This document shows, in pieces, positions 47,343 to 55,108 of a stretch of DNA of 64,000 nucleotides; the first letter of the stretch is position 1; every line of letters starts with the position of its first letter. Source of the DNA: Nitratiruptor sp. SB155-2 (lineage in GTDB: Bacteria; Campylobacterota; Campylobacteria; Campylobacterales; Nitratiruptoraceae); contig NC_009662.1 in NCBI RefSeq assembly GCF_000010325.1, positions 1,260,501-1,324,500 of the forward strand, written 5' to 3'. Made by a program: the position numbers and the translations under genes. The notes under the pieces were generated by a model. The model worked only from the letters and a program-made list of their open reading frames with translations, was not told the DNA's origin and made no database searches.

Positions 47343-47659
47343 TTTTCATTTTTTTGATACAAATCGCACTTTTTTCACAAACTCTCTTCGATAAACGCTG
47401 TATGCCCTGTCACAAAAAGAAACATCTTGATTTAAAAGCTATTTATTTTAATTATATTTTATATCATTCGAGCAAATCGAGAACGCTAAAGGCCATGCGA
47501 GACTTTCTTCTTCATCCAGACCCCAAAAAATCGTTACTTCCGTATGATTATAAAAAAAGAGTAAACGGGGTTTACAGACATAAAATCAAGAAAAAAGAGT
47601 TGGAAAAGGCATTGGAAATCTATTGGACTCGATATACCGTTATTGGTAAAATCAGATAG
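47330..47659 (+). CDS. Small mono-haem cytochrome c-like protein
   Basis: This 109-residue exported protein has a signal peptide (about 1-17) and the haem motif CMPCH at residue 24-28. The rest is lysine-rich with no clear Met ligand, unlike class I cytochromes. Its start lies inside the end of the kinase gene. It is expected to be periplasmic and its electron partner is unknown. Confidence 0.75.
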   Translation: MAKIVFIFLIQIALFSQTLFDKRCMPCHKKKHLDLKAIYFNYILYHSSKSRTLKAMRDFLLHPDPKKSLLPYDYKKRVNGVYRHKIKKKELEKALEIYWTRYTVIGKIR

Positions 47660-47660
47660 T

Positions 47661-47680
47661 TCACAATTGACTCACAATTG
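47661..47680 (+). promoter_or_regulatory. Tandem 11-bp repeat, possible response-regulator site
   Basis: TCACAATTG occurs twice, at 47661-47669 and 47672-47680, exactly 11 bases apart, one helical turn. It spans the -35 region of the TACAAT box at 47686-47691. OmpR/PhoB proteins bind such direct repeats, and the regulator gene is just upstream. Confidence 0.55.
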
Positions 47681-47685
47681 TGTTT

Positions 47686-47691
47686 TACAAT
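47686..47691 (+). promoter_or_regulatory. -10 box before the cytochrome-like genes
   Basis: TACAAT lies 27 bases before ATG 47719, with the tandem repeat occupying the -35 area and no TTGACA-like hexamer, as in activator-dependent promoters. Confidence 0.5.
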
Positions 47692-47718
47692 ACCAATACA
47701 TTCATTAAGGAGGCGAGA

Positions 47719-48042
47719 ATGAAAAAAATCGCAAGCATTATCTTCGCAGCAATGCTCGGAGCTAGCTTTGTAAGCACTGCAGCATTTGCTAGTCCAGAAA
47801 AAGGACAAAGAATCTACCAGAAAAAACTTAAAAAAGTGTGTGGATTCAATGGAGCTAAATTTGCTGCAAAACATACACAAGATGAGTGGGAAGAGATCCA
47901 CGATGCAGGAAAATTTGAAGATGAGATACAAAAACTCTGCCCTAAGTATAAAAAAGGGTATCTCAAAAAATCTCAACTTGAGCATGTATACGACTTTGCA
48001 TATGAGTATGCAAGCGACAGCGGTAACGTACCAAGTTGTTAA
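47719..48042 (+). CDS. Periplasmic cytochrome-like protein lacking CxxCH
   Basis: This 107-residue exported protein has a signal peptide (about 1-24) and the sequence KGQRIYQKKLKKVCGFNGAK, where a class I cytochrome would have CxxCH. It has only C-x10-H with a conserved-looking Cys later. It may be a cytochrome-fold protein that lost haem, or a metal-binding protein. AAGGAGG precedes ATG 47719. It probably shares a transcript with the next gene. Confidence 0.7.
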   Translation: MKKIASIIFAAMLGASFVSTAAFASPEKGQRIYQKKLKKVCGFNGAKFAAKHTQDEWEEIHDAGKFEDEIQKLCPKYKKGYLKKSQLEHVYDFAYEYASDSGNVPSC

Positions 48043-48073
48043 TAAACCCCAATCTTAACCAAAGGAGGAAAAC

Positions 48074-48373
48074 ATGAAAAAATTGGCAGTACTAGGACTT
48101 GCGGCAGCAACGGCAGTGACACTTATGGCAGCGGACGGAGCGGCACTTTATAAAAAATGTGCAGGATGCCACGGTGCTCATGGTGAGCGAAAAGCGCTTG
48201 GTAAATCTGAAGTGATCAAAGGCTGGCCAAAAGCGAAAGTTGTTGAAGCGCTCAAAGGCTATAAAGCTGGAACACGAAACGTTCACGGTATGGGCGGACT
48301 TATGAAAGCTCAAGTTGCTGCTCTTAGTGATGCAGATATCGAAGCAATCGCTGATTATCTTTCTAAACAATAA
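48074..48373 (+). CDS. Class I cytochrome c (c553-like)
   Basis: This 99-residue protein has a signal peptide, the haem site CAGCH at residue 32-36 and an axial Met near residue 76 (GMGGLMKAQVAAL). It is a periplasmic electron carrier, common in this phylum. A strong AGGAGG precedes the ATG. It ends at a good terminator hairpin. Confidence 0.92.
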   Translation: MKKLAVLGLAAATAVTLMAADGAALYKKCAGCHGAHGERKALGKSEVIKGWPKAKVVEALKGYKAGTRNVHGMGGLMKAQVAALSDADIEAIADYLSKQ

Positions 48374-48375
48374 TT

Positions 48376-48397
48376 AAAACCGGCTCTTGCCGGTTTT
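48376..48397. terminator. Terminator between cytochrome and thioredoxin genes
   Basis: AAAACCGGC and GCCGGTTTT arms (9 pairs, loop TCTT) end with T residues on both strands, and overlap the thioredoxin stop. It serves both convergent genes. Confidence 0.75.
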
Positions 48398-48827
48398 AAA
48401 TAAATCTTTGTACCCACTGTACGATCTGCGGTGCTGAGAGAGCACCGGAAACTCTATCTAACTCTTTCCCATGTAAAAAAGCAATCATCGTAGGAATTCC
48501 CCTGATGCCAAACGGAGCGGCAAGTTGCGGATACTCTTCTGTATTGAGTTTTGCGAATCTCGCTTTCAAAGGAAAATTTGCAGCCGCCGCTTCAAAATTT
48601 GGAGCCATCATCCGACAAGGACCGCACCACGGTGCCCAGAAATCCACAATAACAGGAATATCGTTTTTTGTGATCATAATCTCAAAATTTGATGGATCCA
48701 GTTCAACTGGATGGGTATCTAACAGATCAAAACCACACTTCCCACATTTAGCTTTATTGTAGTGCTCTTTTTTAGGGAGTCTATTCACACTCAGACAGTT
48801 TGGACAAACAACATTGATCGTCTCCAT
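48396..48827 (-). CDS. trxC: Thioredoxin 2 (zinc-ribbon type)
   Basis: This 143-residue protein has an N-terminal zinc ribbon (CPNC and CGKC) and a thioredoxin domain with the active site WCGPC. ATG 48827 has GGAGG just upstream. TrxC reduces disulfides in the cytoplasm under oxidative stress. A palindrome (48871-48885) lies in the divergent promoter region. Confidence 0.93.
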   Translation of the reverse strand: METINVVCPNCLSVNRLPKKEHYNKAKCGKCGFDLLDTHPVELDPSNFEIMITKNDIPVIVDFWAPWCGPCRMMAPNFEAAAANFPLKARFAKLNTEEYPQLAAPFGIRGIPTMIAFLHGKELDRVSGALSAPQIVQWVQRFI

Positions 48828-48870
48828 ATCTCCTCCTTTTTTTCTTGCATTGTAACTTAAGAAAAAAGAT

Positions 48871-48885
48871 TTATGTGCGACATAA
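48871..48885. promoter_or_regulatory. Palindrome TTATGT-GCG-ACATAA between trxC and cytochrome genes
   Basis: A perfect 6+3+6 inverted repeat sits 12 bases before a TATGAT box (48897-48902) of the plus-strand cytochrome gene and 44 bases before trxC. It looks like a dimer operator controlling one or both. Confidence 0.45.
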
Positions 48886-48908
48886 GTCACTTTTGATATG
48901 ATCTTGAC

Positions 48909-49379
48909 ATGAAAAAGATGGTTCTCTTATTGCTTCCGGTTCTTTTTTTCCTCGTAGCATATAGTTTACGAACTTATAAAAGCAGTGAAAAAGTCACTAT
49001 CGAAAATCATCAAAAAGATACCCATGTACGGATCGATCCAAACTGTGCAAGCTGCTTTGAGAAATATATAGAAAAAGTGATTAACGAGGGATCAAACATC
49101 TTTCACTACCCTTCAGGTCCTATGCCTGGAGGTACTGTATCTTCTGAAGATGCGAATAAAATAGCAGCATTTCTAGCAACACTGCAAGGCTTTAAACCAA
49201 GCCATCCCGAATGGGTCCAAGAGGGAAAATATCTTTTCTACGGAAACTGCATTGGGTGCCACAGCAATGGCGGCAAAGGCCAAAAAGGATACTTTCCCGA
49301 TTTAACCCGAAAACCCCTCAAAGGAATCGAGATGCTCAGTCAAAAAGGATATGGTACAATAGAAAAAAGGCAAAGGTAG
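48909..49379 (+). CDS. Cytochrome c-like protein with degenerate first haem site
   Basis: This 156-residue exported protein has one N-terminal hydrophobic segment. The first cysteine pair reads CASCF, where His is Phe, but a following segment (GPMPGGTVSSEDANKIAAFLATL) matches the haem-domain end. A second site, CIGCH, begins a second domain that stops after about 40 residues, too short to hold a Met ligand. It could be a truncated di-haem protein. The ATG lies six bases from a TATGAT, so the mRNA may be leaderless. Confidence 0.68.
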   Translation: MKKMVLLLLPVLFFLVAYSLRTYKSSEKVTIENHQKDTHVRIDPNCASCFEKYIEKVINEGSNIFHYPSGPMPGGTVSSEDANKIAAFLATLQGFKPSHPEWVQEGKYLFYGNCIGCHSNGGKGQKGYFPDLTRKPLKGIEMLSQKGYGTIEKRQR

Positions 49380-49382
49380 AGT

Positions 49383-49562
49383 ATGCCTGAAGACTTCAGC
49401 GTAGAAGAAGCTTTCCCCGTTACACCTCTGCGTCCTCACCCAGTCATTCGTATCTGGAAAAAGAGCCAAAAAAATGCAAAAAGAAAGTATGAAACGTATA
49501 AAAAAAACAGGAAGAACTACAAGAAAAAAAGCAAAAACGGCCATATAGATATCTACGTATAG
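49383..49562 (+). CDS. 59-residue lysine-rich protein
   Basis: An intact frame with ATG 49383 gives MPEDFSVEEAFPVT, then a lysine-rich stretch, and ends GHIDIYV. It starts four bases after the cytochrome stop. A TACAAT box (49355-49360) lies 22 bases before ATG, at the spacing of other promoters here, so it may have its own promoter. Function unknown. Confidence 0.6.
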   Translation: MPEDFSVEEAFPVTPLRPHPVIRIWKKSQKNAKRKYETYKKNRKNYKKKSKNGHIDIYV

Positions 49563-49568
49563 CTTTGC

Positions 49569-49574
49569 TATAAT
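49569..49574 (+). promoter_or_regulatory. -10 box of polyamine gene cluster
   Basis: TATAAT preceded by TGC (extended -10, TGCTATAAT) lies 21 bases before ATG 49596. No -35 is clear. Confidence 0.6.
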
Positions 49575-49595
49575 TTTTGCAAAAAAGGAATATCC

Positions 49596-50810
49596 ATGGG
49601 TAAAGTTCTCATAATAGGCGCTGGTGGCGTAGGACGAGTCGTTGCACATAAATGCGCTCTCAATCCTAACACCTTTGAGCATATCACACTGGCAAGCAGA
49701 ACACTAGCAAAATGTGAAGAGATCCAGCAAGAGATCAAAGATAAATGGAACCAAGATATCGATGTCGCAAAAGTAGATGCAGACAATGTCAATGAGCTTA
49801 TCGATCTCATTCACCTGGTAAAACCGGATCTAGTCATCAATGTGGCTTTGCCCTACCAGGATCTCTCCATCATGGAAGCATGCATGGAGACAAAAGTGGA
49901 CTATCTCGATACGGCAAACTACGAGCATCCGGATACGGCAAAATTTGAGTATGGGCCGCAATGGGCTCTACATGAGCCATTCAAGGAGCGAGGTATCATG
50001 GGGCTTCTTGGAAGCGGATTCGATCCAGGGGTGACCAACGTCTTTTGCGCCTACGCCCAGAAACACTATTTTGACGAGATCCACTATATCGATATACTTG
50101 ATTGTAACGCTGGTGATCACGGCTATCCTTTCGCTACAAATTTCAATCCCGAAATCAATATCCGTGAAGTAAATTCCAAAGGAAGATATTGGGAAAATGG
50201 CAAGTGGATAGAGACTGAACCTATGGAATACAAAATGGTTTGGGACTATCCGGAAATTGGCCCAAAGGATAGCTACCTGCTCTATCATGAAGAAGAGGAG
50301 TCTCTGGTTAAGCATATAAAAGGACTGAAGCGTATCCGATTTTGGATGACATTTAGCCAAAGCTACCTTACACATCTGAAAGTTTTAGACAATATCGGGC
50401 TTACAAGAATCGACCCGATTGAAGTGGATGGATGCAAAGTTGTACCCCTGCATGTGGTAAAAGCTTTGCTTCCAGATCCGGCATCTCTTGGTCCTCGCAC
50501 TAAAGGAAAAACAAACATCGGTGTTGTTTGTGAAGGGATCAAAGACGGCAAACGAAGAAAAGTGTATATCTACAACATCTGTGACCACCAAGAAGCCTAC
50601 AAAGAGGTTTACAGCCAGTGCGTGAGCTATACCACCGGGGTCCCGGCGATGATCGGGGCAAAAATGATGTTAGAGAAAAAGTGGTATCGACCGGGAGTAT
50701 GGAACATGGAACAGTTTGACCCGGATCCATTTATGGAAGAGCTCAACAGACAAGGACTGCCTTGGCATGTAATGGAGATGGATCCAGATGAGACAAGAGA
50801 AATAGAATGA
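49596..50810 (+). CDS. Carboxynorspermidine/carboxyspermidine dehydrogenase
   Basis: This 404-residue saccharopine-dehydrogenase-like enzyme has an N-terminal Rossmann motif (IIGAGGVGRVVAHKCA) and the VDYLDTANYE segment. It condenses a diamine with aspartate semialdehyde using NADPH, giving the carboxy-polyamine that NspC decarboxylates. The nspC gene lies two genes downstream, which fixes the assignment. A good AAAGGAA site precedes the ATG. Confidence 0.9.
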   Translation: MGKVLIIGAGGVGRVVAHKCALNPNTFEHITLASRTLAKCEEIQQEIKDKWNQDIDVAKVDADNVNELIDLIHLVKPDLVINVALPYQDLSIMEACMETKVDYLDTANYEHPDTAKFEYGPQWALHEPFKERGIMGLLGSGFDPGVTNVFCAYAQKHYFDEIHYIDILDCNAGDHGYPFATNFNPEINIREVNSKGRYWENGKWIETEPMEYKMVWDYPEIGPKDSYLLYHEEEESLVKHIKGLKRIRFWMTFSQSYLTHLKVLDNIGLTRIDPIEVDGCKVVPLHVVKALLPDPASLGPRTKGKTNIGVVCEGIKDGKRRKVYIYNICDHQEAYKEVYSQCVSYTTGVPAMIGAKMMLEKKWYRPGVWNMEQFDPDPFMEELNRQGLPWHVMEMDPDETREIE

Positions 50811-51583
50811 GAAAACATATTTTCAGTGCACTTTGCTGTGCACTCCTGGCACATGCCGGATGGATGGAAACATTACACTCTTTTACAGCTCAAAAAAGAG
50901 AACAAAATACCAAGATCAACAAAAGTATTGACGATACAAAAGCACAAAGGGCGATGAAGAATGCTTTGAGAGTTGGTATGCAGGAAGCTATAAAGCAGCT
51001 TGGAAAAGTGGATGGCTTTTATAAAAATCCTCTCGTCAAAATTCCCATTCCATCAAATATGCAATATATAGCCGATACACTGAAAAGAGTTGGCATGGGC
51101 AAATATGTAGAAAAGTTCGATCTCTCTATGAACCGTGCCGCAGAAGAAGCGATACCCGAGACCGCCTCTATACTTTACGATACACTCAAAAGTATAGATA
51201 CAAAAAAAGCTAAAAAGTTGATCTTTTCACAAAAAGAGAATGCTATCACAAACTATTTTAAAACGCATGCAGGAAAAGAGTTGGCTCAAAGAATCGCTCC
51301 AATTATCAAAAAACATATGGAAAAAGAGCAAGTGACGAAATATTATCAAACTATTGTTACGTACTATAATCAATATGGACAGAACAGCTATATCGATGCA
51401 GCCATGAGTTTTATGGGCAAATCCAATGAGCCAATAAAAGAAAAAGATCTTACAAGCTATGTCACCAACAGAGCATTGGAGGGGCTTTTTACTATGCTAG
51501 CACAAAAAGAAAAATCGATACGTACCTCTCCAATAGCAAGAACGACTAGAACGTTACAAGAGGTTTTCGGTGCAATTCGCTAG
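50807..51583 (+). CDS. DUF4197-family exported protein
   Basis: This 258-residue protein has a signal peptide (about 1-18) and the DUF4197 pattern ALRVGMQEAIKQLGKVDGFY, with AIKIPIP-like and SYVTNRALEGLF later. The family is periplasmic and without a known function. It overlaps the dehydrogenase by 4 bases and nspC by 14, so it is in the polyamine operon. Confidence 0.83.
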   Translation: MRKHIFSALCCALLAHAGWMETLHSFTAQKREQNTKINKSIDDTKAQRAMKNALRVGMQEAIKQLGKVDGFYKNPLVKIPIPSNMQYIADTLKRVGMGKYVEKFDLSMNRAAEEAIPETASILYDTLKSIDTKKAKKLIFSQKENAITNYFKTHAGKELAQRIAPIIKKHMEKEQVTKYYQTIVTYYNQYGQNSYIDAAMSFMGKSNEPIKEKDLTSYVTNRALEGLFTMLAQKEKSIRTSPIARTTRTLQEVFGAIR

Positions 51584-52718
51584 TCAAATCCAAAAGGTTC
51601 TTGACCAAATTCCGACACCCTGTTATGTGTGTGAAGAAGGGCTTCTGAGAAGAAATCTCGAGATTTTAGATGAGGTACAGCAAAAAAGTGGTGCTAAAAT
51701 CATCTTGGCCCTCAAAGGCTTCGCCATGTGGAGTACCTTTGATATTTTAAAACAATATCTGCACGGTGCCACTGCAAGTGGACTTTGGGAAGCGAAGCTC
51801 GCCTTTGAAGAGTTAGGCAAAGAGGTACACACCTATTCTCCTGCATTCAAAGAAGATGAGATTGAGCTCATTGCAAAAATGAGCGATCATATCGTTTTTA
51901 ACTCTATGCATCAATTCAATGCTTTCAAGGATATAGTCAAAAAAACAGATCCAGATATCTCCATAGGAGTTCGCGTCAATCCAGAATATTCTGCAGCTCC
52001 AGTGGATCTGTATAACCCCTGTGGAGCTTTTAGCCGATTGGGGGTGGTGAGGAGCGAGTTTAGCTGGGATGATGCAATAAAGGGGCTTCATTTTCATGCA
52101 TTGTGTGAAGAGAGTGCCGAGAGTCTGGAGGGTGTGCTTAAAGCATTCGAAGAGCGTTTTGGAGAGTTTGTACCCAAATGCAAATGGATCAATTTCGGTG
52201 GAGGCCACCATATCACAAAAGAGGGCTACAACAGAGAACTCTTGATCAAACTTATCCGCGATTTCAAAAAGCGTTATGATGTTGAAGTCTATCTGGAACC
52301 GGGAGAAGCTGTCGGCTGGCAAACGGGCGTCTTGGTGGCAACCGTTGTGGATATCGTTCATAACGGTATGGATATAGCCATTTTGGATACCTCGGCTGAA
52401 ACACACATGCCAGATGTTTTGGCTATGCCTTATCGACCCGATGTAAGAGGAGCCGCAAAACCCGGAGAAAAACCCTACACCTATCGACTCGGTGGCAACA
52501 GCTGTCTTGCAGGCGATATCATAGGCGATTACAGTTTCGATGAACCGTTGCAAAGAGGCCAAAAACTTGTATTCGAAGATATGATTCACTACACTTTCGT
52601 CAAAAACACGACTTTCAATGGTATCAGACTACCCTCATTAGCCCTGCTAAAAGAGGATGGAAAGTTTGAAATCGTTAAAAAGTTTGACTATTGCGACTAC
52701 AAACACAGACTCTCATGA
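51570..52718 (+). CDS. nspC: Carboxynorspermidine decarboxylase
   Basis: This 382-residue alanine-racemase-fold PLP enzyme has the PLP lysine in ILALKGFAMW and a C-terminal GNSCLAGDIIGDY active-site Cys region. It makes norspermidine or spermidine from the carboxy form. Two polyamine genes with no SpeE suggest the carboxyspermidine route. Confidence 0.92.
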   Translation: MQFASQIQKVLDQIPTPCYVCEEGLLRRNLEILDEVQQKSGAKIILALKGFAMWSTFDILKQYLHGATASGLWEAKLAFEELGKEVHTYSPAFKEDEIELIAKMSDHIVFNSMHQFNAFKDIVKKTDPDISIGVRVNPEYSAAPVDLYNPCGAFSRLGVVRSEFSWDDAIKGLHFHALCEESAESLEGVLKAFEERFGEFVPKCKWINFGGGHHITKEGYNRELLIKLIRDFKKRYDVEVYLEPGEAVGWQTGVLVATVVDIVHNGMDIAILDTSAETHMPDVLAMPYRPDVRGAAKPGEKPYTYRLGGNSCLAGDIIGDYSFDEPLQRGQKLVFEDMIHYTFVKNTTFNGIRLPSLALLKEDGKFEIVKKFDYCDYKHRLS

Positions 52719-53476
52719 AACTCCTTCTTCTCGTTCTTTTCGTCTATAGTGCCTTTGCTCTGTATCTCTATCTTTTCCAAGAAAAAATCATCTTCCGCCC
52801 CTATCTTGCTCCTAAAAAGGTAGATATTCCAAAAGAAGCCAAAATTGTTATGGTCGATGGTCAGGAAGTGGGGATTTTGGATCGAAAAAGTGACGTGACG
52901 GTGTTTTATTTCGGTGGCAATGCGGATAATGCACTGCAAGCTCTTACTCTTTTTCAAGATCTTCCTTTCAATATTGTTACCTACAACTATCCAGGATACG
53001 GAAATTCCAAAGGAAGACCTACCCAGCAAAGTCTCTATCAATCGGCCTTGAGGATTTTTCAAAAGTTTCATACAAAACACAACATCATTGTCGGAAGAAG
53101 TCTTGGAACAAGCGTTGCAACCTATGTAGCGTCACTTACAAAACCTACAAGCCTCATCCTCATTACCCCATTCCACTCTATTGCCTACTTAGCCAAGATG
53201 CGTTATCCGATTTTTCCTGTTTCACTGATATTGAAGCATCCTTTCCCTACGTACCGATATGTTCAAAAAGTACAGGCTCCTATCTATGTTCTGTTGGCTC
53301 AAAAAGACACCCTCACACCACCAAAAAGCTATGAGGCTTTAAAACCATTCATGTCAAACCTCAAAGAGGAACGTATCATACCAAACTCGACGCATGCGGA
53401 TATTTTAGAGCACCAGCAAACCAAAGAGGTTGTACAACAGTTTATCCTCCAATCTGTTCAAGAGCTCTCTTCATAA
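52715..53476 (+). CDS. Alpha/beta hydrolase with N-terminal membrane anchor
   Basis: This 253-residue protein has an N-terminal helix (about 1-20), an oxyanion YNYPGYGNSKG segment and the nucleophile elbow VGRSLGTSVA. The Asp (LAQKDTLTP) and His (NSTHADILEH) follow. ATG 52715 overlaps the nspC stop as ATGA. Its 3' end overlaps the ferritin-like gene on the other strand by 35 bases. Substrate unknown. Confidence 0.8.
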   Translation: MKLLLLVLFVYSAFALYLYLFQEKIIFRPYLAPKKVDIPKEAKIVMVDGQEVGILDRKSDVTVFYFGGNADNALQALTLFQDLPFNIVTYNYPGYGNSKGRPTQQSLYQSALRIFQKFHTKHNIIVGRSLGTSVATYVASLTKPTSLILITPFHSIAYLAKMRYPIFPVSLILKHPFPTYRYVQKVQAPIYVLLAQKDTLTPPKSYEALKPFMSNLKEERIIPNSTHADILEHQQTKEVVQQFILQSVQELSS

Positions 53477-54254
53477 GCTCGATGTGATAATTTTCTTGAT
53501 TATTGATACAATCAAAGAACCGGCTTAGCTCTTCATCCCTTATAGCAGCACTCAATGTCTTGCACTGCTCTTTTGCAGCCAATTCCTCCTCTATACCATC
53601 TTTCAAAAACTGCTTCATATCATCAAACCTATACACCTCTTTCATTACAACTCGCGGAACCGCCAAGATACCAAGTCTTGCAGCAATAACACAAAAAGAT
53701 TTTAGATGATAGAGAGATTCATAGATAAGATCTTCAAAAATAAGGGAGAGTTCACTTTGTCTGGTATGAATCTGGGAGTAGGTATAGGTTACAATCAACT
53801 CATACTCTTTATAGATCTCCTCAAAAAGAAATTGCACGAGATTCGACAGACTCTCTTGATCAAGGTTCTTGTAGCTAAGATGGCGATCGAAACTGTGGAT
53901 ATCCACAGGCTCTTGCTCGGAAAACTTTTCCAACATATACACCATATAGGACTCATCACTTCGTATCCTGTCAAAAAGGATATTTTCCGGATACTCCTTT
54001 TGTATGGCCTTGATGGAATTGATGAGATCTTTAAACAAGAGAGTGGAATTGTCAAATCCAAGCTGAATATGATCCCTGTCCCAATCAAAATCTTCACCAT
54101 CTTCTACAATGGCCCCAGCAAGCCATTTGAGATGGCGAAACTGAATATTTGCAAAATCGAGCATCGTATCAAACCAATCACCTTTTGGAAGGCTGAAACC
54201 TCCAAATAAAAGTTTCAACCACAACTCATGCTTTTTTCGAAACAGATTGTTCAA
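53442..54254 (-). CDS. Ferritin-like helical protein, function unknown
   Basis: This 270-residue all-helical protein ends with NNQENYHIELM, an E-x-x-H pair like ferritin/rubrerythrin diiron sites, and has other Glu/His-rich helices. It overlaps the NifU-like gene by 29 bases. An iron-binding role is inferred. I do not recognise a named family. Confidence 0.6.
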   Translation of the reverse strand: MNNLFRKKHELWLKLLFGGFSLPKGDWFDTMLDFANIQFRHLKWLAGAIVEDGEDFDWDRDHIQLGFDNSTLLFKDLINSIKAIQKEYPENILFDRIRSDESYMVYMLEKFSEQEPVDIHSFDRHLSYKNLDQESLSNLVQFLFEEIYKEYELIVTYTYSQIHTRQSELSLIFEDLIYESLYHLKSFCVIAARLGILAVPRVVMKEVYRFDDMKQFLKDGIEEELAAKEQCKTLSAAIRDEELSRFFDCINNQENYHIELMKRALEQIGG

Positions 54255-54705
54255 TTTCTCCTCCTTGGGGTACCGGACAACTAAGGGTCACATATTCGAT
54301 GTACTCTTTGTTTTCTCCTCTTTTTCTGGCTTCATAGTCTTGCACTGCAGCCATAAACGCTCTGGCAACCACTTCTCCACAGGCAGCATCTTCTGGGGGA
54401 TTGTCTTTGATCTTTTCAAACACATCTTGTGTAAATTCGACACCGCTTTGAAGCGTTTTGCCTTTATACTCTTCACTAAACAGAGCTCCACTCACAAGCG
54501 TGGTACCACATCCATTGGTTTGCCATTTGATCTCTTTGATAATCGTGCTAATAGGATCTATTTTGAGATAAATCACTACCATCTCACCTGTCTGAGCATT
54601 TTTCCCGAACCCTTTTGCGTCATACTCTTTCATCTCACCATAATTTGTCGGATTGAGCATGAGTTCCAAGTATTTTGGATCTATAGGGATATTTGTTTGC
54701 TCCAT
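54226..54705 (-). CDS. NifU/IscU-like iron-sulfur scaffold protein
   Basis: This 159-residue protein has three cysteines in the IscU-style places: NGCGTT, DAACGE and LSCPVP. ATG 54705 has AAAAGGAG upstream; the longer frame starts further upstream without a site. It probably assembles or transfers an FeS cluster. The cysteine pattern is not the classical NifU set and is a divergent branch. Confidence 0.78.
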   Translation of the reverse strand: MEQTNIPIDPKYLELMLNPTNYGEMKEYDAKGFGKNAQTGEMVVIYLKIDPISTIIKEIKWQTNGCGTTLVSGALFSEEYKGKTLQSGVEFTQDVFEKIKDNPPEDAACGEVVARAFMAAVQDYEARKRGENKEYIEYVTLSCPVPQGGEIEQSVSKKA

Positions 54706-54722
54706 AATGCTCCTTTTGCTAA

Positions 54723-54736
54723 AATCTAAATAGATT
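54723..54736. promoter_or_regulatory. Palindrome AATCTA-AA-TAGATT in a divergent promoter region
   Basis: A 14-base inverted repeat lies in the 48-bp gap between the NifU-like gene and the 54754 gene, so it could control both. Chance is possible in so AT-rich a sequence. Confidence 0.35.
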
Positions 54737-54753
54737 ATATCCAAAGGGAGTAT

Positions 54754-55101
54754 GTGAAAAAAGAGAAATTGGCAAGGAGCAGATATATACGTGAACTAGA
54801 GCGTTTCGTCAATAGAATCGTCGATTTTTTCAATAGAAAAGAACCAACAAAACAGGAAATTGCTTCTTATATAGATACGATCTTCAAACCTCTTGAGACG
54901 ATAGAAAAAACCTATCTGTCAAGCGAATATCTGAAAGCTTTGGAAAAGTTTGTCGAAAAAAATGCCAATATAGGAAGAAGTGACAAAAGCGCACAAGAAC
55001 TTAAAGAGGATGTTCTAAAAGAGGCGAATCTCTTACGAAAACTCAAAAGAACCAAGTGTTTCAGCAAAGCAAAACATAAAAAAGGGTGGGAAGAGGCATA
55101 G
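54754..55101 (+). CDS. Small helical protein of unknown function
   Basis: This 115-residue, lysine-rich helical protein starts with GTG 54754 behind AAAGGGAG. No membrane segment or cysteine motif (one Cys only) is seen. The stop overlaps a hairpin shared with oadB. I do not recognise a family. Confidence 0.6.
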   Translation: MKKEKLARSRYIRELERFVNRIVDFFNRKEPTKQEIASYIDTIFKPLETIEKTYLSSEYLKALEKFVEKNANIGRSDKSAQELKEDVLKEANLLRKLKRTKCFSKAKHKKGWEEA

Positions 55102-55108
55102 GCCTCTT
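55091..55108. terminator. Hairpin between 54754 gene and oadB
   Basis: AAGAGGC and GCCTCTT arms flank ATAG, over both convergent stop codons. Seven pairs without a T-run: a moderate bidirectional terminator candidate. Confidence 0.5.
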
